A stretch of 64,000 bases of DNA from Roseobacter sp. (GTDB lineage Bacteria > Pseudomonadota > Alphaproteobacteria > Rhodobacterales > Rhodobacteraceae): the NCBI GenBank assembly GCA_002731875.1, contig PCCY01000028.1, positions 1-64,000 on the forward strand. Direction: 5' to 3'. Within the stretch, counting starts at the first letter, position 1. Every line of letters starts with the position of its first letter. This document shows, one piece after another, positions 1 through 9,110 of the stretch. Below the pieces are notes generated by a model, which worked only from the letters and a program-made list of their open reading frames with translations, did no database searches and was not told the origin of the DNA. The translations under genes were made by a program, and so were the position numbers.

Positions 1-64
1 ATCTGAAACACGGTCGTCTTTGGCAGGAAGCCGATGAACGACCCCGAAGGCAAAGGCACCAGAC

Positions 65-271
65 ATGGCTGTCCAACAGAATAAAGTTTCCAAATCGCGC
101 CGCAACAACCGCCGCGCCCACGATTCGCTTACTGCTGCGAATCCAAACGAATGCCCGAACTGCGGTGAGCTGAAGCGCCCCCACCACATTTGTGCAGCAT
201 GCGGTCACTATGACGACAACGAAGTCGTTGCTATGAACGAAGAGATCGACCTCGACGAAGACGCAGCGTAA
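65..271 (+). CDS. rpmF: 50S ribosomal protein L32
   Basis: Small basic protein of the large ribosomal subunit. The 68-residue sequence opens with [19 protein letters not shown], the classic bacterial L32 N-terminus. It carries two Cys pairs, CPNC at residues 30-33 and CAAC at 43-46, so it is the zinc-ribbon (C+) form. The last 20 residues form an acidic tail, as in other alphaproteobacterial L32 proteins. It lies 42 bases ahead of plsX on the same strand, the common rpmF-plsX-fabH arrangement that links ribosome synthesis to lipid synthesis. The 64 bases before it hold no gene I can assign. Confidence 0.97.
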   Translation: MAVQQNKVSKSRRNNRRAHDSLTAANPNECPNCGELKRPHHICAACGHYDDNEVVAMNEEIDLDEDAA

Positions 272-313
272 GCTGGTCCCGTCAACCGCAGTTCATAAGA
301 GGCATCGCACCAG

Positions 314-1390
314 ATGACGGCCACGTCCGATCAGCCTAGCGCGAGAACTCAGCGCACCCTAATCTCAGTTGATGCGATGGGGGGCGATCAGGGCCCGGCA
401 ATCGTAGTTGCCGGGTGTTCTGAGTCTGCGAGCAAGAATCCTGACATAACCTTTGTTTTGCACGGCCCGGCGGATACTTTGGAACAGTTGGTCGCCAAGC
501 GCCCTGAACTGACGGGACGCTGCATCATTCGAGATGCCCAAGGCATCGTGACGATGGATGACAAACCCAGCAACGTGGTCCGCAATGGCAAGGAAACCTC
601 GATGTGGTCGGCTATCGAATCGGTGCGCACAGGTGAGGCATCCGTTGCTGTAAGCTGCGGCAACACGGGAGCCTTGATGGCTCTGTCGATGATCCGGCTG
701 AAGAAGCTTCCCGGCGTCAATCGTCCAGCGATCGCCGTGCTTTATCCTTCAACGAATCCTCAGGGATTTAACGTTTTGCTTGATGTGGGCGCAGACGTCC
801 GTGCCGATGCCGATGACCTGCTGCGCTTTGCGCTGATGGGAAAATCCTATGCACGCAACGGCATGGACATCGAACGTCCGCGGATCGGGTTGCTGAATGT
901 AGGCACCGAGGAGCATAAAGGGCGTACCGAGCTCAAGGAGGCGCACGAGTTGATTCGTGACGCCGCCGACGATGCCGGGTTTGAGTTCGTCGGCTTCGTC
1001 GAAGGTGGCGATATCTCGGGTGACGTTGCCGATGTGATTGTAACCGACGGATTTACGGGCAATATCGCGATCAAGACCGGCGAAGGGACTGCCACGTTGA
1101 TCGGCGATGGTCTGCGCCAGGCTTTCAAGAATTCGATCTGGTCACGCATCGCTTCTGTGCTGGCCTATACATCTCTACGCCGCGTGAGCAAGCGTTTTGA
1201 CCCGCGGCGGGTCAACGGAGGCGTGTTCCTGGGGCTGAATGGGACCGTTGTTAAGTCTCATGGTGCAGCCGACGCAACGGGCGTATCCTCGGCCATCAGG
1301 CTGGCGGTACGTCTTACCGAAAGTGAATTTACCGATCGGTTGGCAGCCCGCGTCGCCGCAGCTCCCCCGATGAAAGAGGCCACGGAATGA
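314..1390 (+). CDS. plsX: Phosphate acyltransferase PlsX
   Basis: Peripheral membrane enzyme that converts acyl-ACP and phosphate to acyl-phosphate, the acyl donor for PlsY in phospholipid synthesis. The 358-residue protein has the family's start motif ISVDAMGGDQGP near residue 18 and the conserved SCGNTGALMALS and VTDGFTGNIAIKT segments. Its length is normal for PlsX. The stop codon overlaps the fabH start in ATGA, so the two are translationally coupled. This places phospholipid initiation and fatty acid initiation in one transcript. Confidence 0.96.
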   Translation: MTATSDQPSARTQRTLISVDAMGGDQGPAIVVAGCSESASKNPDITFVLHGPADTLEQLVAKRPELTGRCIIRDAQGIVTMDDKPSNVVRNGKETSMWSAIESVRTGEASVAVSCGNTGALMALSMIRLKKLPGVNRPAIAVLYPSTNPQGFNVLLDVGADVRADADDLLRFALMGKSYARNGMDIERPRIGLLNVGTEEHKGRTELKEAHELIRDAADDAGFEFVGFVEGGDISGDVADVIVTDGFTGNIAIKTGEGTATLIGDGLRQAFKNSIWSRIASVLAYTSLRRVSKRFDPRRVNGGVFLGLNGTVVKSHGAADATGVSSAIRLAVRLTESEFTDRLAARVAAAPPMKEATE

Positions 1391-2358
1391 CAATCAGAGC
1401 TGTTGTAATTGGTGCCGGACACTATTTGCCGAAACGCGTTGTCGAAAATGCTGAATTTGAGGGCAAGATCGATACCGATGATGAGTGGATCAGATCACGA
1501 TCCGGCATAGAACGACGCCATTTCGTATCCGAAGGTGAAACCACCTCGACCATGGCAACAGCGGCTGCATTGGCCGCTCTCAAGGATGCTGGAAAGACCG
1601 CTGCGGATGTTGATGCCATTATTTTGGCGACCTCTACTGCCGATCTGACCTTTCCTTCCGCAGCGACAATGGTGCAGGCACAGCTCGGCATGGAGCGCGG
1701 TTTTGCCTTTGATATTCAAGCGGTCTGTGCCGGCTTCATATTCGCCCTGGCCAATGCCAATGCTTTGATCGCTTCGGGGCAGGTCAAACGAGTGCTGATC
1801 ATCGGTGCGGAAACATTCAGCAAGATCATAGACTGGACGGATCGCACAACCAGCGTACTGTTCGGCGATGGTGCCGGTGCATTATTGCTTGAAGCCCAGG
1901 AAGGCGACGGCACGTCCAAAGACCGGGGCATCTTGTCGACTGACTTGAACTCCGATGGCCGCCTGCATGATCTCCTGTTTGCCGACGGGGGTGTGAGTAC
2001 CGGCACGACGGGGTATGTTCGCATGCAAGGCAATCAGGTGTTTCGCCATGCCGTGGAAAAACTGGCCGCCACAGCAACCACGGCTATGGAGAGGGCCGGT
2101 ATCGAATCTTCCGACATTGACTGGATCGTGCCGCATCAGGCCAATATCCGAATAATTCAAGGTACCGCCAAGAAATTGAACCTGCCGATCGAACAGGTTG
2201 TCGTGACGGTTCAAGACCACGGCAACACCTCTGCCGCCTCGATTCCGCTGGCTCTGTCGGTGGGCCAGGAACGGGGCCAAATCAAGAAAGGTGACCTTCT
2301 GGTCACCGAAGCGATTGGCGGCGGCCTGGCGTGGGGTGCCGTTGTCCTGCGATGGTAA
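1387..2358 (+). CDS. fabH: 3-oxoacyl-ACP synthase III (FabH)
   Basis: Condenses acetyl-CoA with malonyl-ACP to begin each round of type II fatty acid synthesis. The 323-residue sequence shows the full Cys-His-Asn triad of KAS III: Cys114 in QAVCAGF, His250 in VPHQANIRI and Asn280 in DHGNTSAASIP. The C-terminus AIGGGLAWGAVVLRW is typical. Its start overlaps the plsX stop by four bases. The 97-base gap after it contains a separate promoter for ihfA, so that gene need not depend on readthrough. Confidence 0.97.
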   Translation: MTIRAVVIGAGHYLPKRVVENAEFEGKIDTDDEWIRSRSGIERRHFVSEGETTSTMATAAALAALKDAGKTAADVDAIILATSTADLTFPSAATMVQAQLGMERGFAFDIQAVCAGFIFALANANALIASGQVKRVLIIGAETFSKIIDWTDRTTSVLFGDGAGALLLEAQEGDGTSKDRGILSTDLNSDGRLHDLLFADGGVSTGTTGYVRMQGNQVFRHAVEKLAATATTAMERAGIESSDIDWIVPHQANIRIIQGTAKKLNLPIEQVVVTVQDHGNTSAASIPLALSVGQERGQIKKGDLLVTEAIGGGLAWGAVVLRW

Positions 2359-2402
2359 GGTGGCTTTTCTTCGCGCAAACAGCACCTTAGAACCCATTGT
2401 TG

Positions 2403-2432
2403 TTGACACGTGAAATCGCTGCGGCCTATGCT
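2403..2432 (+). promoter_or_regulatory. Candidate sigma-70 promoter for ihfA
   Basis: TTGACA at 2403-2408 and TATGCT at 2427-2432 are separated by 18 bases, a near-consensus housekeeping promoter. It sits 24 bases before the ihfA start and downstream of the fabH stop. No start-site data are available, so this is inference from sequence alone. Confidence 0.55.
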
Positions 2433-2455
2433 GCCCAAAATACATGGGGGATGGA

Positions 2456-2758
2456 ATGGCAGACACGACGTTGACCCGGATGGATCTGAGCGAAGCAGTG
2501 TTTCGTGAGGTTGGCCTTTCGCGTAATGAAAGTGCCCAACTTGTTGAAGCTGTGCTCGAATATATCTCTGATGCTTTGGTCCAAGGCGAACAAGTTAAAA
2601 TTTCATCTTTCGGTACATTTTCAGTCCGCGATAAAACGGCTCGGGTTGGTAGAAACCCCAAAACCGGTGAAGAAGTGCCGATCAATCCGCGTCGGGTTCT
2701 GACCTTTCGCCCGTCCCACCTCATGAAGGACCGGGTCGCAAACGGGAACAAGCGATAG
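2456..2758 (+). CDS. ihfA: Integration host factor subunit alpha
   Basis: DNA-bending nucleoid protein that pairs with IhfB and acts in recombination, replication and transcription. The 100-residue sequence shows the HU/IHF fold signature, with [14 protein letters not shown] and the DNA-inserting arm containing the conserved proline in [13 protein letters not shown] chose the start at [11 protein letters not shown] rather than the track's MGDG because a purine-rich GGGGGATGGA lies directly before it and family members begin there. The MerR gene follows four bases after the stop, so the two are probably cotranscribed. Confidence 0.95.
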   Translation: MADTTLTRMDLSEAVFREVGLSRNESAQLVEAVLEYISDALVQGEQVKISSFGTFSVRDKTARVGRNPKTGEEVPINPRRVLTFRPSHLMKDRVANGNKR

Positions 2759-2762
2759 CCTG

Positions 2763-3848
2763 ATGCCCAAGTCTCCGGACGCCTTTAGGACGATTTCAGA
2801 AGTTGCGGAATGGCTTGGTATCCAAGCCCACGTGCTGCGCTTTTGGGAAAGTAAATTCACGCAGGTGAAGCCGGTAAAACGCGCCGGCGGACGGCGGTAT
2901 TACCGCCCTGCCGACATGCTGTTGCTTGGCGGCATCAAACGGCTGCTGCATGATGACGGATTAACCATCAAAGGCGTTCAAAAGGTTCTACGCGAAGAAG
3001 GCATGAGCCACGTCGCACGGCTTTCACAGCCGCTTGATGAACTGAACATGGTAAATAGTGACGTATCAGCCGATACCATTGATATGGTTGTCGTTGAACC
3101 CACTCCTTCGGAACAGGAAGGCGTGGTGCTTTCATTTGAAGCTGCGCGGGCTGATCTGCCGGCCAAATCAGCCCCCGCCCAACCTCAGCCGCCCAAGCCG
3201 GTCGACCCTGTCGCTGCACAGGATACGCCGAATGCCACATCGGTGCCGCCGGATGACAGTGGGCCTGCCCGCGACGAACCGGACATGCCGGCACCTCAAG
3301 ATCCCGAAGATCTTGCGGTTGCCGAACTGCCTGCCGCGTCCGATCAGACCACCGCCAAAGCGCCCGACACCGCCGACCGACCAGCGGATGAGCAAGCCGA
3401 TTCTTCGTCTTCCGACATGCCTGTGCAGGATGCGTCCACGCCGGAAACAACCGATACCCGGCACGAAGACCTTCCGACTTTCTTGCGGCAGCCGATGACC
3501 CAATCCCCGCCCCCGTCCAGTGACAACACGCCTGACGATGGCGCGACCAGGCCAGCCCCATCACAGGCTGATCCCGTACAAGACCAAGCAGACTCGGGGC
3601 CCGAAGACCTGGATGAAGCGGCAGCCAAGCACCAAGTCACGCCCCCCCTGCCCAAACCACGCGTCATTCCCGATCCGGTGTTCCCTGTCGAAGCTGATAT
3701 CATCGTCAAACCACATGCCTTGGCAGCTGTGTTGCAATGTCGGAGCCTATCTCCAGACACCGCCCGCGAAATCGCCCCGCTGCTGGAGCGATTGACCGCC
3801 GTGCGCGATTCGATGTCCAATGCGGAACCCGCCGCAGCTGCTGACTGA
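2763..3848 (+). CDS. MerR-family transcriptional regulator with long acidic linker
   Basis: The first 75 or so residues form a MerR winged helix: [20 protein letters not shown], then RRYYRPADM and a helix starting [14 protein letters not shown]. Residues of about 110-300 are rich in Pro, Ala, Asp and Glu and are probably disordered. The last 60 residues become helical again ([19 protein letters not shown]). At 361 residues it is more than twice the usual MerR length, and I see no Cys cluster or drug-binding domain. The ihfA-merR pairing is familiar in Rhodobacteraceae, but the regulon and signal are unknown to me. Confidence 0.85.
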   Translation: MPKSPDAFRTISEVAEWLGIQAHVLRFWESKFTQVKPVKRAGGRRYYRPADMLLLGGIKRLLHDDGLTIKGVQKVLREEGMSHVARLSQPLDELNMVNSDVSADTIDMVVVEPTPSEQEGVVLSFEAARADLPAKSAPAQPQPPKPVDPVAAQDTPNATSVPPDDSGPARDEPDMPAPQDPEDLAVAELPAASDQTTAKAPDTADRPADEQADSSSSDMPVQDASTPETTDTRHEDLPTFLRQPMTQSPPPSSDNTPDDGATRPAPSQADPVQDQADSGPEDLDEAAAKHQVTPPLPKPRVIPDPVFPVEADIIVKPHALAAVLQCRSLSPDTAREIAPLLERLTAVRDSMSNAEPAAAAD

Positions 3849-3918
3849 AACCACTGGTGCAGTTTGCGGCAATTCCCCCTTGCGCCCCGGCGATTATCAG
3901 GTATGAACCGCTGCATGT

Positions 3919-3995
3919 CGGGCTATGGCGCAGCCTGGTAGCGCGTCCGTCTGGGGGACGGAAGGTCGCAGGTTCGAGTCCTGCTAGCCCGACCA
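3919..3995 (+). tRNA. tRNA-Pro(GGG)
   Basis: A 77-nt tRNA including an encoded CCA end. The acceptor stem CGGGCTA pairs with TAGCCCG. The D-arm is GCGC-AGCCTGGTA-GCGC. The anticodon stem TCCGT/ACGGA encloses the loop CTGGGGG, giving anticodon GGG, and the T-arm is GCAGG-TTCGAGT-CCTGC. A second proline tRNA (TGG) lies near 40 kb. Confidence 0.96.
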
Positions 3996-4008
3996 ACCGA
4001 CATAAAAC

Positions 4009-4040
4009 AAACGCCCGCGCCCTTGTGGTTGCGGGTGTTT
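4009..4040 (+). terminator. Hairpin after tRNA-Pro
   Basis: AAACGCCCGCG and TGCGGGTGTTT form an 11-bp stem with two G-T wobbles and a 10-nt loop. It ends in GTTT, begins 13 bases after the tRNA and stops 19 bases before the next start codon. It probably ends the tRNA transcript. Confidence 0.6.
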
Positions 4041-4059
4041 GCATTTGAAAGGTCCAGCT

Positions 4060-5139
4060 ATGGGCGGTGTTATTCCCAACCAACACATCAACGATATGAT
4101 CAGTGCCGGTCAGATCATCGGCACCCCCGAGGTCGATCCGGCCCAGGTCCAACCCGCCAGTCTCGACCTGCGGCTTGGAACCGTCGCGTATCGCGTGCGG
4201 GCCTCGTTTCTGACCGGGCACGGCGCAAAGGTCGCTGATCGTCTAACCGAATTCGAGATGCACCGCGTTGACCTGACCAGCGGTGCGGTGTTGGAAAAGG
4301 GATGCGTCTATGTCGTACCCTTGATGGAGAGCCTTGCCCTGCCAGATGATATATCGGCGGTCGCCAATGCCAAAAGCTCGACCGGGCGGCTGGACCTGCT
4401 GACCCGTACCATCACAGACGGCGGTACGGAATTTGACCGTATCGCGCATGGCTATACCGGGCCGCTTTACGCCGAAATCTGTCCCCGGTCTTTTTCGGTG
4501 CTCGTACGTCCCGGCATGCGGTTGAACCAGATTCGCTTTTCCTCCGGCAATGCGGCGCTGGATGATGCGGCGCTGCGTGCCCTGCACACCGAAACGCCGC
4601 TTGTCGATGGCGACGCCGTGATCGATGACGGGTTGGGCTTTTCGGTCGACTTGCGGTTGCCTGGCACGACCTTGGTCGGGTACCGGGCCAAACCCCATAC
4701 CGGCGTGATTGACCTTGACAACATCGGCCACTATGCGCCCGCAGACTTTTGGGAAGAAGTTCACAGCGACAACGGGCAGATCATCCTCGACCCAGGAGCG
4801 TTTTACATCCTGGTAAGCCGCGAGGCCGTCACCATACCACCAGAATTCGCAGCCGAGATGGCCCCATATCTTGCCATGGTCGGAGAGTTCCGCGTCCACT
4901 ACGCAGGCTTTTTTGACCCGGGTTTCGGCCATGCCACAGCCGGCGGCGCAGGGTCGCGCGGTGTTCTGGAAGTGCGCTGTCACGAAGCCCCGTTCGTGCT
5001 TGAACATGGCCAGATCGTTGGACGCCTGATTTACGAGAAAATGTCCGAAATACCCACGCAGCTGTACGGCGCGGGAATTGCTTCGAACTATCAGGGGCAA
5101 GGTCTCAAGCTAAGCAAGCATTTCCTCGCGCCGGCCTGA
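4060..5139 (+). CDS. dcd: dCTP deaminase, duplicated-domain form
   Basis: Deaminates dCTP to dUTP for thymidylate synthesis. At 359 residues it is almost twice the length of E. coli Dcd, and it reads as two tandem dUTPase-like barrels. The N-terminal half has IPNQHINDMISAGQI, NAKSSTGRLDLL and GPLYAEICPRSFSV. The C-terminal half repeats the pattern with AGFFDPGFGHA, LEVRCHEAPF and the end LYGAGIASNYQGQ. I chose the start at MGGVIPNQ because GAAAGG lies upstream and the longer frame would overlap the tRNA terminator hairpin. Annotators call this longer type 2'-deoxycytidine 5'-triphosphate deaminase in Rhodobacteraceae. Confidence 0.88.
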   Translation: MGGVIPNQHINDMISAGQIIGTPEVDPAQVQPASLDLRLGTVAYRVRASFLTGHGAKVADRLTEFEMHRVDLTSGAVLEKGCVYVVPLMESLALPDDISAVANAKSSTGRLDLLTRTITDGGTEFDRIAHGYTGPLYAEICPRSFSVLVRPGMRLNQIRFSSGNAALDDAALRALHTETPLVDGDAVIDDGLGFSVDLRLPGTTLVGYRAKPHTGVIDLDNIGHYAPADFWEEVHSDNGQIILDPGAFYILVSREAVTIPPEFAAEMAPYLAMVGEFRVHYAGFFDPGFGHATAGGAGSRGVLEVRCHEAPFVLEHGQIVGRLIYEKMSEIPTQLYGAGIASNYQGQGLKLSKHFLAPA

Positions 5140-5240
5140 CCCACGCGGTTCGGTCTGTTCAATTGCAAGGCCTGACGCAACCCAAACGGACTGCCGCAGG
5201 CACCGCCCGCCCGCGCAGCCGCAGACAGTAGAGACAAACC

Positions 5241-5483
5241 CTAAAACTTGTTGAGTCGGCGCATGTTCTTCATCATGTCACGCGCACGCTTGCCTTGGTC
5301 GCGTCCCATCTTGTCACGGCTTGCGTTTTCTGCGGCACTGATATCAGGACCCCCCGTGTTCCGACTACCATCGGATTTCCGCCCCTTGCCGAGCTTGGAC
5401 GCTTGGTCGAAACCTATCGAGACACCCTTGTTGATCAGCCGCCCCATAACCTGACGCATAATCATATTGATAATCTGGTTCAT
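5241..5483 (-). CDS. Small conserved-looking hypothetical protein
   Basis: An 80-residue basic protein starting MNQIINMIMRQVMGRLINKG, with an amphipathic N-terminal helix, a Gly/Ser-rich middle (KLGKGRKSDGSRNTGG) and a Lys/Arg-rich helical tail ending MMKNMRRLNKF. No signal peptide is visible. It lies downstream of scpB on the same strand, with an 81-base AT-rich gap. I recognise it only as a type of small protein often left hypothetical near scpAB in roseobacters; its function is unknown. Confidence 0.7.
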   Translation of the reverse strand: MNQIINMIMRQVMGRLINKGVSIGFDQASKLGKGRKSDGSRNTGGPDISAAENASRDKMGRDQGKRARDMMKNMRRLNKF

Positions 5484-5564
5484 CGTTTATCCCCGGTTGC
5501 AACGTCAAAATCACTGTCAGTGCTTAATATAGCATTCAATACGGCGTTTTTCAGGCCCTCGTCG

Positions 5565-6224
5565 TTAATCCTCGAACAATTCGCTTTGACCCTCTGTTGG
5601 CTCGGGTTCATCTTCGTCTTTGATGTCAAATGTGGGCATTGCCCCGAATGCCGGGCGATTCTCCAGCAATCCTGCCGATCGCAATTCTTTCAAACCTGGC
5701 AGGTCGCGTGGGCTTTCCAGACCAAAATGCGCCAGAAACTCTTGTGTGACAACGAAAGTCACCGGCCGCCCCGGGGTCATCTTGCGGCGTCCAAACCGGA
5801 TCCAGTCAAGTTCAAGCAGTTGGTCCAGCGTGCCGCGCGACACGGACACACCACGAATTTCTTCTATTTCTGCCCGCGTGGTCGGTTGGTGATAGGCGAT
5901 GATAGCAAGGGTTTCTATTGCCGCCCGCGACAGCTTGCGCACCTCGACAGTCTCTTTCTGCATGAGGTACCCTAAGTCGGCAGCCGTGCGCATCGCATAG
6001 GCATCTCCGACTTTCACCACCTCGACACCCCGCCCTTCGTACCGTCGGCGCAGATGGATCATCGCCTCGCCTGCATCACAACCATGCGGCATGCGTTGTT
6101 CAATATCGCGCAGGGTCACCGGATCGGCGGTCGCAAACAGAATGGCTTCCAGCATGCGTTCTTGTTCAGCCATGGGCGGCGGATCAAACAGGCTTTCCTC
6201 TTGGTCGTCATAGGCTTCAGCCAC
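5565..6224 (-). CDS. scpB: SMC-Scp complex subunit ScpB
   Basis: Winged-helix subunit that binds ScpA and, with SMC, condenses and segregates the chromosome. The 219-residue protein has the diagnostic core LEAILFATADPVTLRDIE, LSRAAIETLAIIAYHQPTTR and EIEEIRGVSVSRGTLDQLLE. The tail is acidic (DIKDEDEPEPTEGQSELFED). Its start overlaps the scpA stop by eight bases, matching the fixed stoichiometry expected for a complex. Confidence 0.95.
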   Translation of the reverse strand: MAEAYDDQEESLFDPPPMAEQERMLEAILFATADPVTLRDIEQRMPHGCDAGEAMIHLRRRYEGRGVEVVKVGDAYAMRTAADLGYLMQKETVEVRKLSRAAIETLAIIAYHQPTTRAEIEEIRGVSVSRGTLDQLLELDWIRFGRRKMTPGRPVTFVVTQEFLAHFGLESPRDLPGLKELRSAGLLENRPAFGAMPTFDIKDEDEPEPTEGQSELFED

Positions 6225-7011
6225 GCTGCTTCTCCCTTTTGCGCAACTCGATGGGCGCGAACAGCTCGGTTTGTCTGATCTCTATGTGCCCCTCCTTGGC
6301 CAGCTCCAGCGACGCCGCGAACGTAGAAGCGGTGGCGGAACGCAACTGCACTGGGTCAACCGACCACCCCTCGGGCAGATAACTCGTCAGGTCCGACCAA
6401 TCGCCCGCATACCCGATCAGGCCGCGCATACGATCAAGGGCTTGTTCCATCGTGAACACCTTGTCACGGTCCATGACGAAGGGCCTGAAGTCATCCCGGG
6501 TGCGGATGCGGGCATAGCCTTGCATGAGGTCCAGCAACGTCGCGGTATAGGTGATACGGCGGGTCCGCTGCACCTCGTCAGTCTGCCCACGGGCAAAAAA
6601 GTCGCGTCCCAGCTGGTCGCGCGCCATCAGCCGCGCCGCCGCGTCCCGCATGGCCTGCAATCGTTCAAGCTGAAACGCCAGGTGCGCTGCCAGTTCCTCG
6701 CCGGTCGGTCCCTCTTCATCGGGGTCAGGGGGTAGCAAAAGACGGGATTTCAAAAACGCCAACCAAGCCGCCATCACCAGATAGTCAGCAGCAAGTTCAA
6801 GCCGTAATGCCTTTGCTTTTTCGACAAACAGAAGATATTGCCGTGCCAGTTGCAGAACCGATATCCTGCGCAAGTCGACCTTTTGGGTGCGGCTTAGCGT
6901 CAGCAACAGATCCAAAGGTCCTTCGAACCCATCCACGTCGACGATCAGCGCTTCGGCAGCCAGCCTTTCGGCCACGGTACATTGATCTTCCTCGAATAGT
7001 GTTTCAGCCAT
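6217..7011 (-). CDS. scpA: Segregation and condensation protein ScpA
   Basis: Kleisin subunit that bridges the SMC heads. The 264-residue protein contains the N-terminal family motif FEGPLDLLLTLSRTQKVDL and the ISVLQLARQYLLFV segment, then AADYLVMAAWLAFLKSRLLLP. The track start is six codons further upstream; I prefer MAETLFEE, five bases before the nagZ stop is completed on this strand, because it fits ordinary gene packing. It is translated between nagZ and scpB, a layout common to alphaproteobacteria. Confidence 0.94.
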   Translation of the reverse strand: MAETLFEEDQCTVAERLAAEALIVDVDGFEGPLDLLLTLSRTQKVDLRRISVLQLARQYLLFVEKAKALRLELAADYLVMAAWLAFLKSRLLLPPDPDEEGPTGEELAAHLAFQLERLQAMRDAAARLMARDQLGRDFFARGQTDEVQRTRRITYTATLLDLMQGYARIRTRDDFRPFVMDRDKVFTMEQALDRMRGLIGYAGDWSDLTSYLPEGWSVDPVQLRSATASTFAASLELAKEGHIEIRQTELFAPIELRKREKQRG

Positions 7012-8011
7012 GCACATCCTCGCCGACAAGCCTGGTCAGCCTTGCAGTCAGGGCGGGAATGTCAATATCATCAGGGACCACACGCGCAGCCAATGCACGT
7101 TCGGCCCGTGTTTGTGCGGCTTGCGTCATCTCACCCGCAGCGTCGGCGACCAGAGCGCGGTCTTTCAACGATGCATTGCAATACAACACCACATCGCATC
7201 CGGCCGCCAATGCATCGCGGGTGATATCGTCAATGCGCCCCTTTAGCGCCTGCATTGATATATCATCAGTCATGATCAGATTGTCGAACCCGATTTCATC
7301 GCGAATAACCTGCATCATCACCGGCGATAACGTTGCAGGACGTTTATCAAGAGCCTCGTACACAAGATGCGCGGTCATCGCCATCGGAAGGTCGTTCAAC
7401 GCCTTGAAAGGTGCGAAATCAGTGCCGATCAGATCGTCACGACCGGCACTGACCTGGGGCAGATCAAAATGGCTGTCCATTGTAGCACGGCCATGACCAG
7501 GCATATGCTTGACGACCGGCAAAACACCACCGGCCAACATCCCGTCTGCCGCCGCTCTTCCCAGTTTGGTGACCTTTTCCGGGTCCGTACCATAGCAACG
7601 GTTGCGCAAAAACTCGTGGGTTTGCGGACCCGCCACATCGACCATCGGCGCGCAGTTACTGTCGATACCTAGATCATGCAGCTCGTGTGCGATAAGACGA
7701 TAACGCAGATTCATCGCTTCGACGGAATTTTCACCAGCGGCCTTCACGAAATCCAGAGGTGGCGACCAGTCACGCCAAAACGGCCGGCGCAGTCGTTGCA
7801 CCCGTCCGCCTTCCTGATCGACCGTTATCACCGCATCATGGCCAGCGGCGTCGCGCAGTTCTGCACACAGCGCGCGAACCTGTTCAGGTGTGTCCACATT
7901 GCGGCTGAACAAGATGAACCCAAAAGGCTTAACTTCGCGAAAAAGCGCTTTCTCTTGCGCCGTCAATCGTAACCCCGACGCATCCAGTATCGTCGCCCCG
8001 AAGCGTGTCAC
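7004..8011 (-). CDS. nagZ: Beta-N-acetylhexosaminidase (NagZ)
   Basis: Glycoside hydrolase family 3 enzyme that removes N-acetylglucosamine from muropeptides during cell wall recycling in the cytoplasm. The catalytic-loop signature KHMPGHGRATMDSHFDLP and the substrate-binding segments ITVDQEGGRVQRL and IMTDDISMQAL are clear. I set the start at a GTG (VTRFGATILDASG) at 8011, which overlaps the SPOR-protein stop as GTGA. The track's longer ATG frame would run 189 bases into that gene. The predicted 335 residues fit the family. Confidence 0.93.
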   Translation of the reverse strand: MTRFGATILDASGLRLTAQEKALFREVKPFGFILFSRNVDTPEQVRALCAELRDAAGHDAVITVDQEGGRVQRLRRPFWRDWSPPLDFVKAAGENSVEAMNLRYRLIAHELHDLGIDSNCAPMVDVAGPQTHEFLRNRCYGTDPEKVTKLGRAAADGMLAGGVLPVVKHMPGHGRATMDSHFDLPQVSAGRDDLIGTDFAPFKALNDLPMAMTAHLVYEALDKRPATLSPVMMQVIRDEIGFDNLIMTDDISMQALKGRIDDITRDALAAGCDVVLYCNASLKDRALVADAAGEMTQAAQTRAERALAARVVPDDIDIPALTARLTRLVGEDVHG

Positions 8012-9036
8012 CGGGTGACGACAGGGATGCAATCGGCGTTTTCCGCAACCAAGGCAGAACAAAAGCGTCGTGCATCCGCGATATCTTCGAAGCCATGTGC
8101 GCGCAGGCGATAGAAGGTGCGACCACCGCTGCTTGCTTCTTGGATCACTCGCGATTTGCCATCCAGATAGGCCCCGAACCGGCCATTCAGCGTATCCCAC
8201 TGCGCCCGCGCGGTCTGTGGGGTATCAAAAGCACCCAACTGCACCAGACGCGTCCCTTTTGGCAAACTATCGGCGGCAAGCTCTGTCACGGTTGCCGGCG
8301 TCGCGATCATCGGAGTGTCAGCAGGTTGAAACGATGCACGCGTCACCAGTTCGGAAGTTGCGGGGCGACGTTTAGGCCGCAGCGAACTGTGAACGCCCGG
8401 CTCTCCACCCATCGCGAGCGCAACCGCCTGCGACACCGCCAGCTCAAGCGGGTCCATATCCAGTGTTTCGCTTTCGGCAACCGGTTCGATGGTGCCTTCA
8501 CCTTCGTCTAACGGGTCAACCCCGTCGGCTATCGGGTCAACGCCGACGGGCAAAGACGCCGTGACGTCGCTAATATTCCCCGTTTGCAAAGCCGCCACCT
8601 GGATAGGTTCCGGCTTGTTCAGTGCCGGCACCTGTGGCTCAGATGCCACCATTGCGACGGCAATGGGCTGGTCTTCGTCCTCAAGATCCAGCGGCTTGGG
8701 GGCTAATATCACTTGCTCCGCAAACTGGCTGGCGGTTCCTTCCGATGCCACGGCATTGACGGATAACCCCTGATTGTCGGCAAGCTGACCGCCCGGATTC
8801 TCGGGACGAACGCGCATGTCACCGGCTGCCGCGCGAACGACGGGTATGCCCGTGACATCGCGCATCAGCAGCTTATAGCCCCACACCGCGATGCCTATGA
8901 TCAACGCGACCGACATGGCAGCTCCGGCTATATTTGCCAATTTTGACAAAGGCTTAGCCTGCACATTAAGTGTCGCGCTAGCATCGGATTCGAAAGAATA
9001 CCCCCCACCGTGGGACGGGGACGTGTAATATGCCAT
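8008..9036 (-). CDS. SPOR domain-containing cell-envelope protein
   Basis: 342 residues in three parts. There is a short cytoplasmic N-terminus (MAYYTSPSHGGGYSF), one membrane segment at about 40-60 (IAGAAMSVALIIGIAVWGY), and a long periplasmic linker rich in Pro, Glu and Asp. The C-terminal 75 residues are a SPOR fold (GTRLVQLGAFDTPQTARAQW, then YRLRAHGFEDIADARRFC). SPOR domains bind denuded septal glycan, so a division-site role is likely. It lies between argS and nagZ, the usual alphaproteobacterial position. The start follows GAGGC. Confidence 0.88.
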   Translation of the reverse strand: MAYYTSPSHGGGYSFESDASATLNVQAKPLSKLANIAGAAMSVALIIGIAVWGYKLLMRDVTGIPVVRAAAGDMRVRPENPGGQLADNQGLSVNAVASEGTASQFAEQVILAPKPLDLEDEDQPIAVAMVASEPQVPALNKPEPIQVAALQTGNISDVTASLPVGVDPIADGVDPLDEGEGTIEPVAESETLDMDPLELAVSQAVALAMGGEPGVHSSLRPKRRPATSELVTRASFQPADTPMIATPATVTELAADSLPKGTRLVQLGAFDTPQTARAQWDTLNGRFGAYLDGKSRVIQEASSGGRTFYRLRAHGFEDIADARRFCSALVAENADCIPVVTR

Positions 9037-9110
9037 ATCTGCCTCACTGCCCACGACTAGTTCAATTGACGCAGGTCTATTTTTTAAAATGCCCGACCAG
9101 CCGGTGTGCG

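Noticed and set aside
1-64. Possible end of an upstream gene at the window edge
   Set aside because: One frame is open, but 64 bases are too few to recognise a product.
1882-2751. 289-aa minus-strand ORF
   Set aside because: Antisense to fabH and ihfA and spans the ihfA promoter; no protein-like features.
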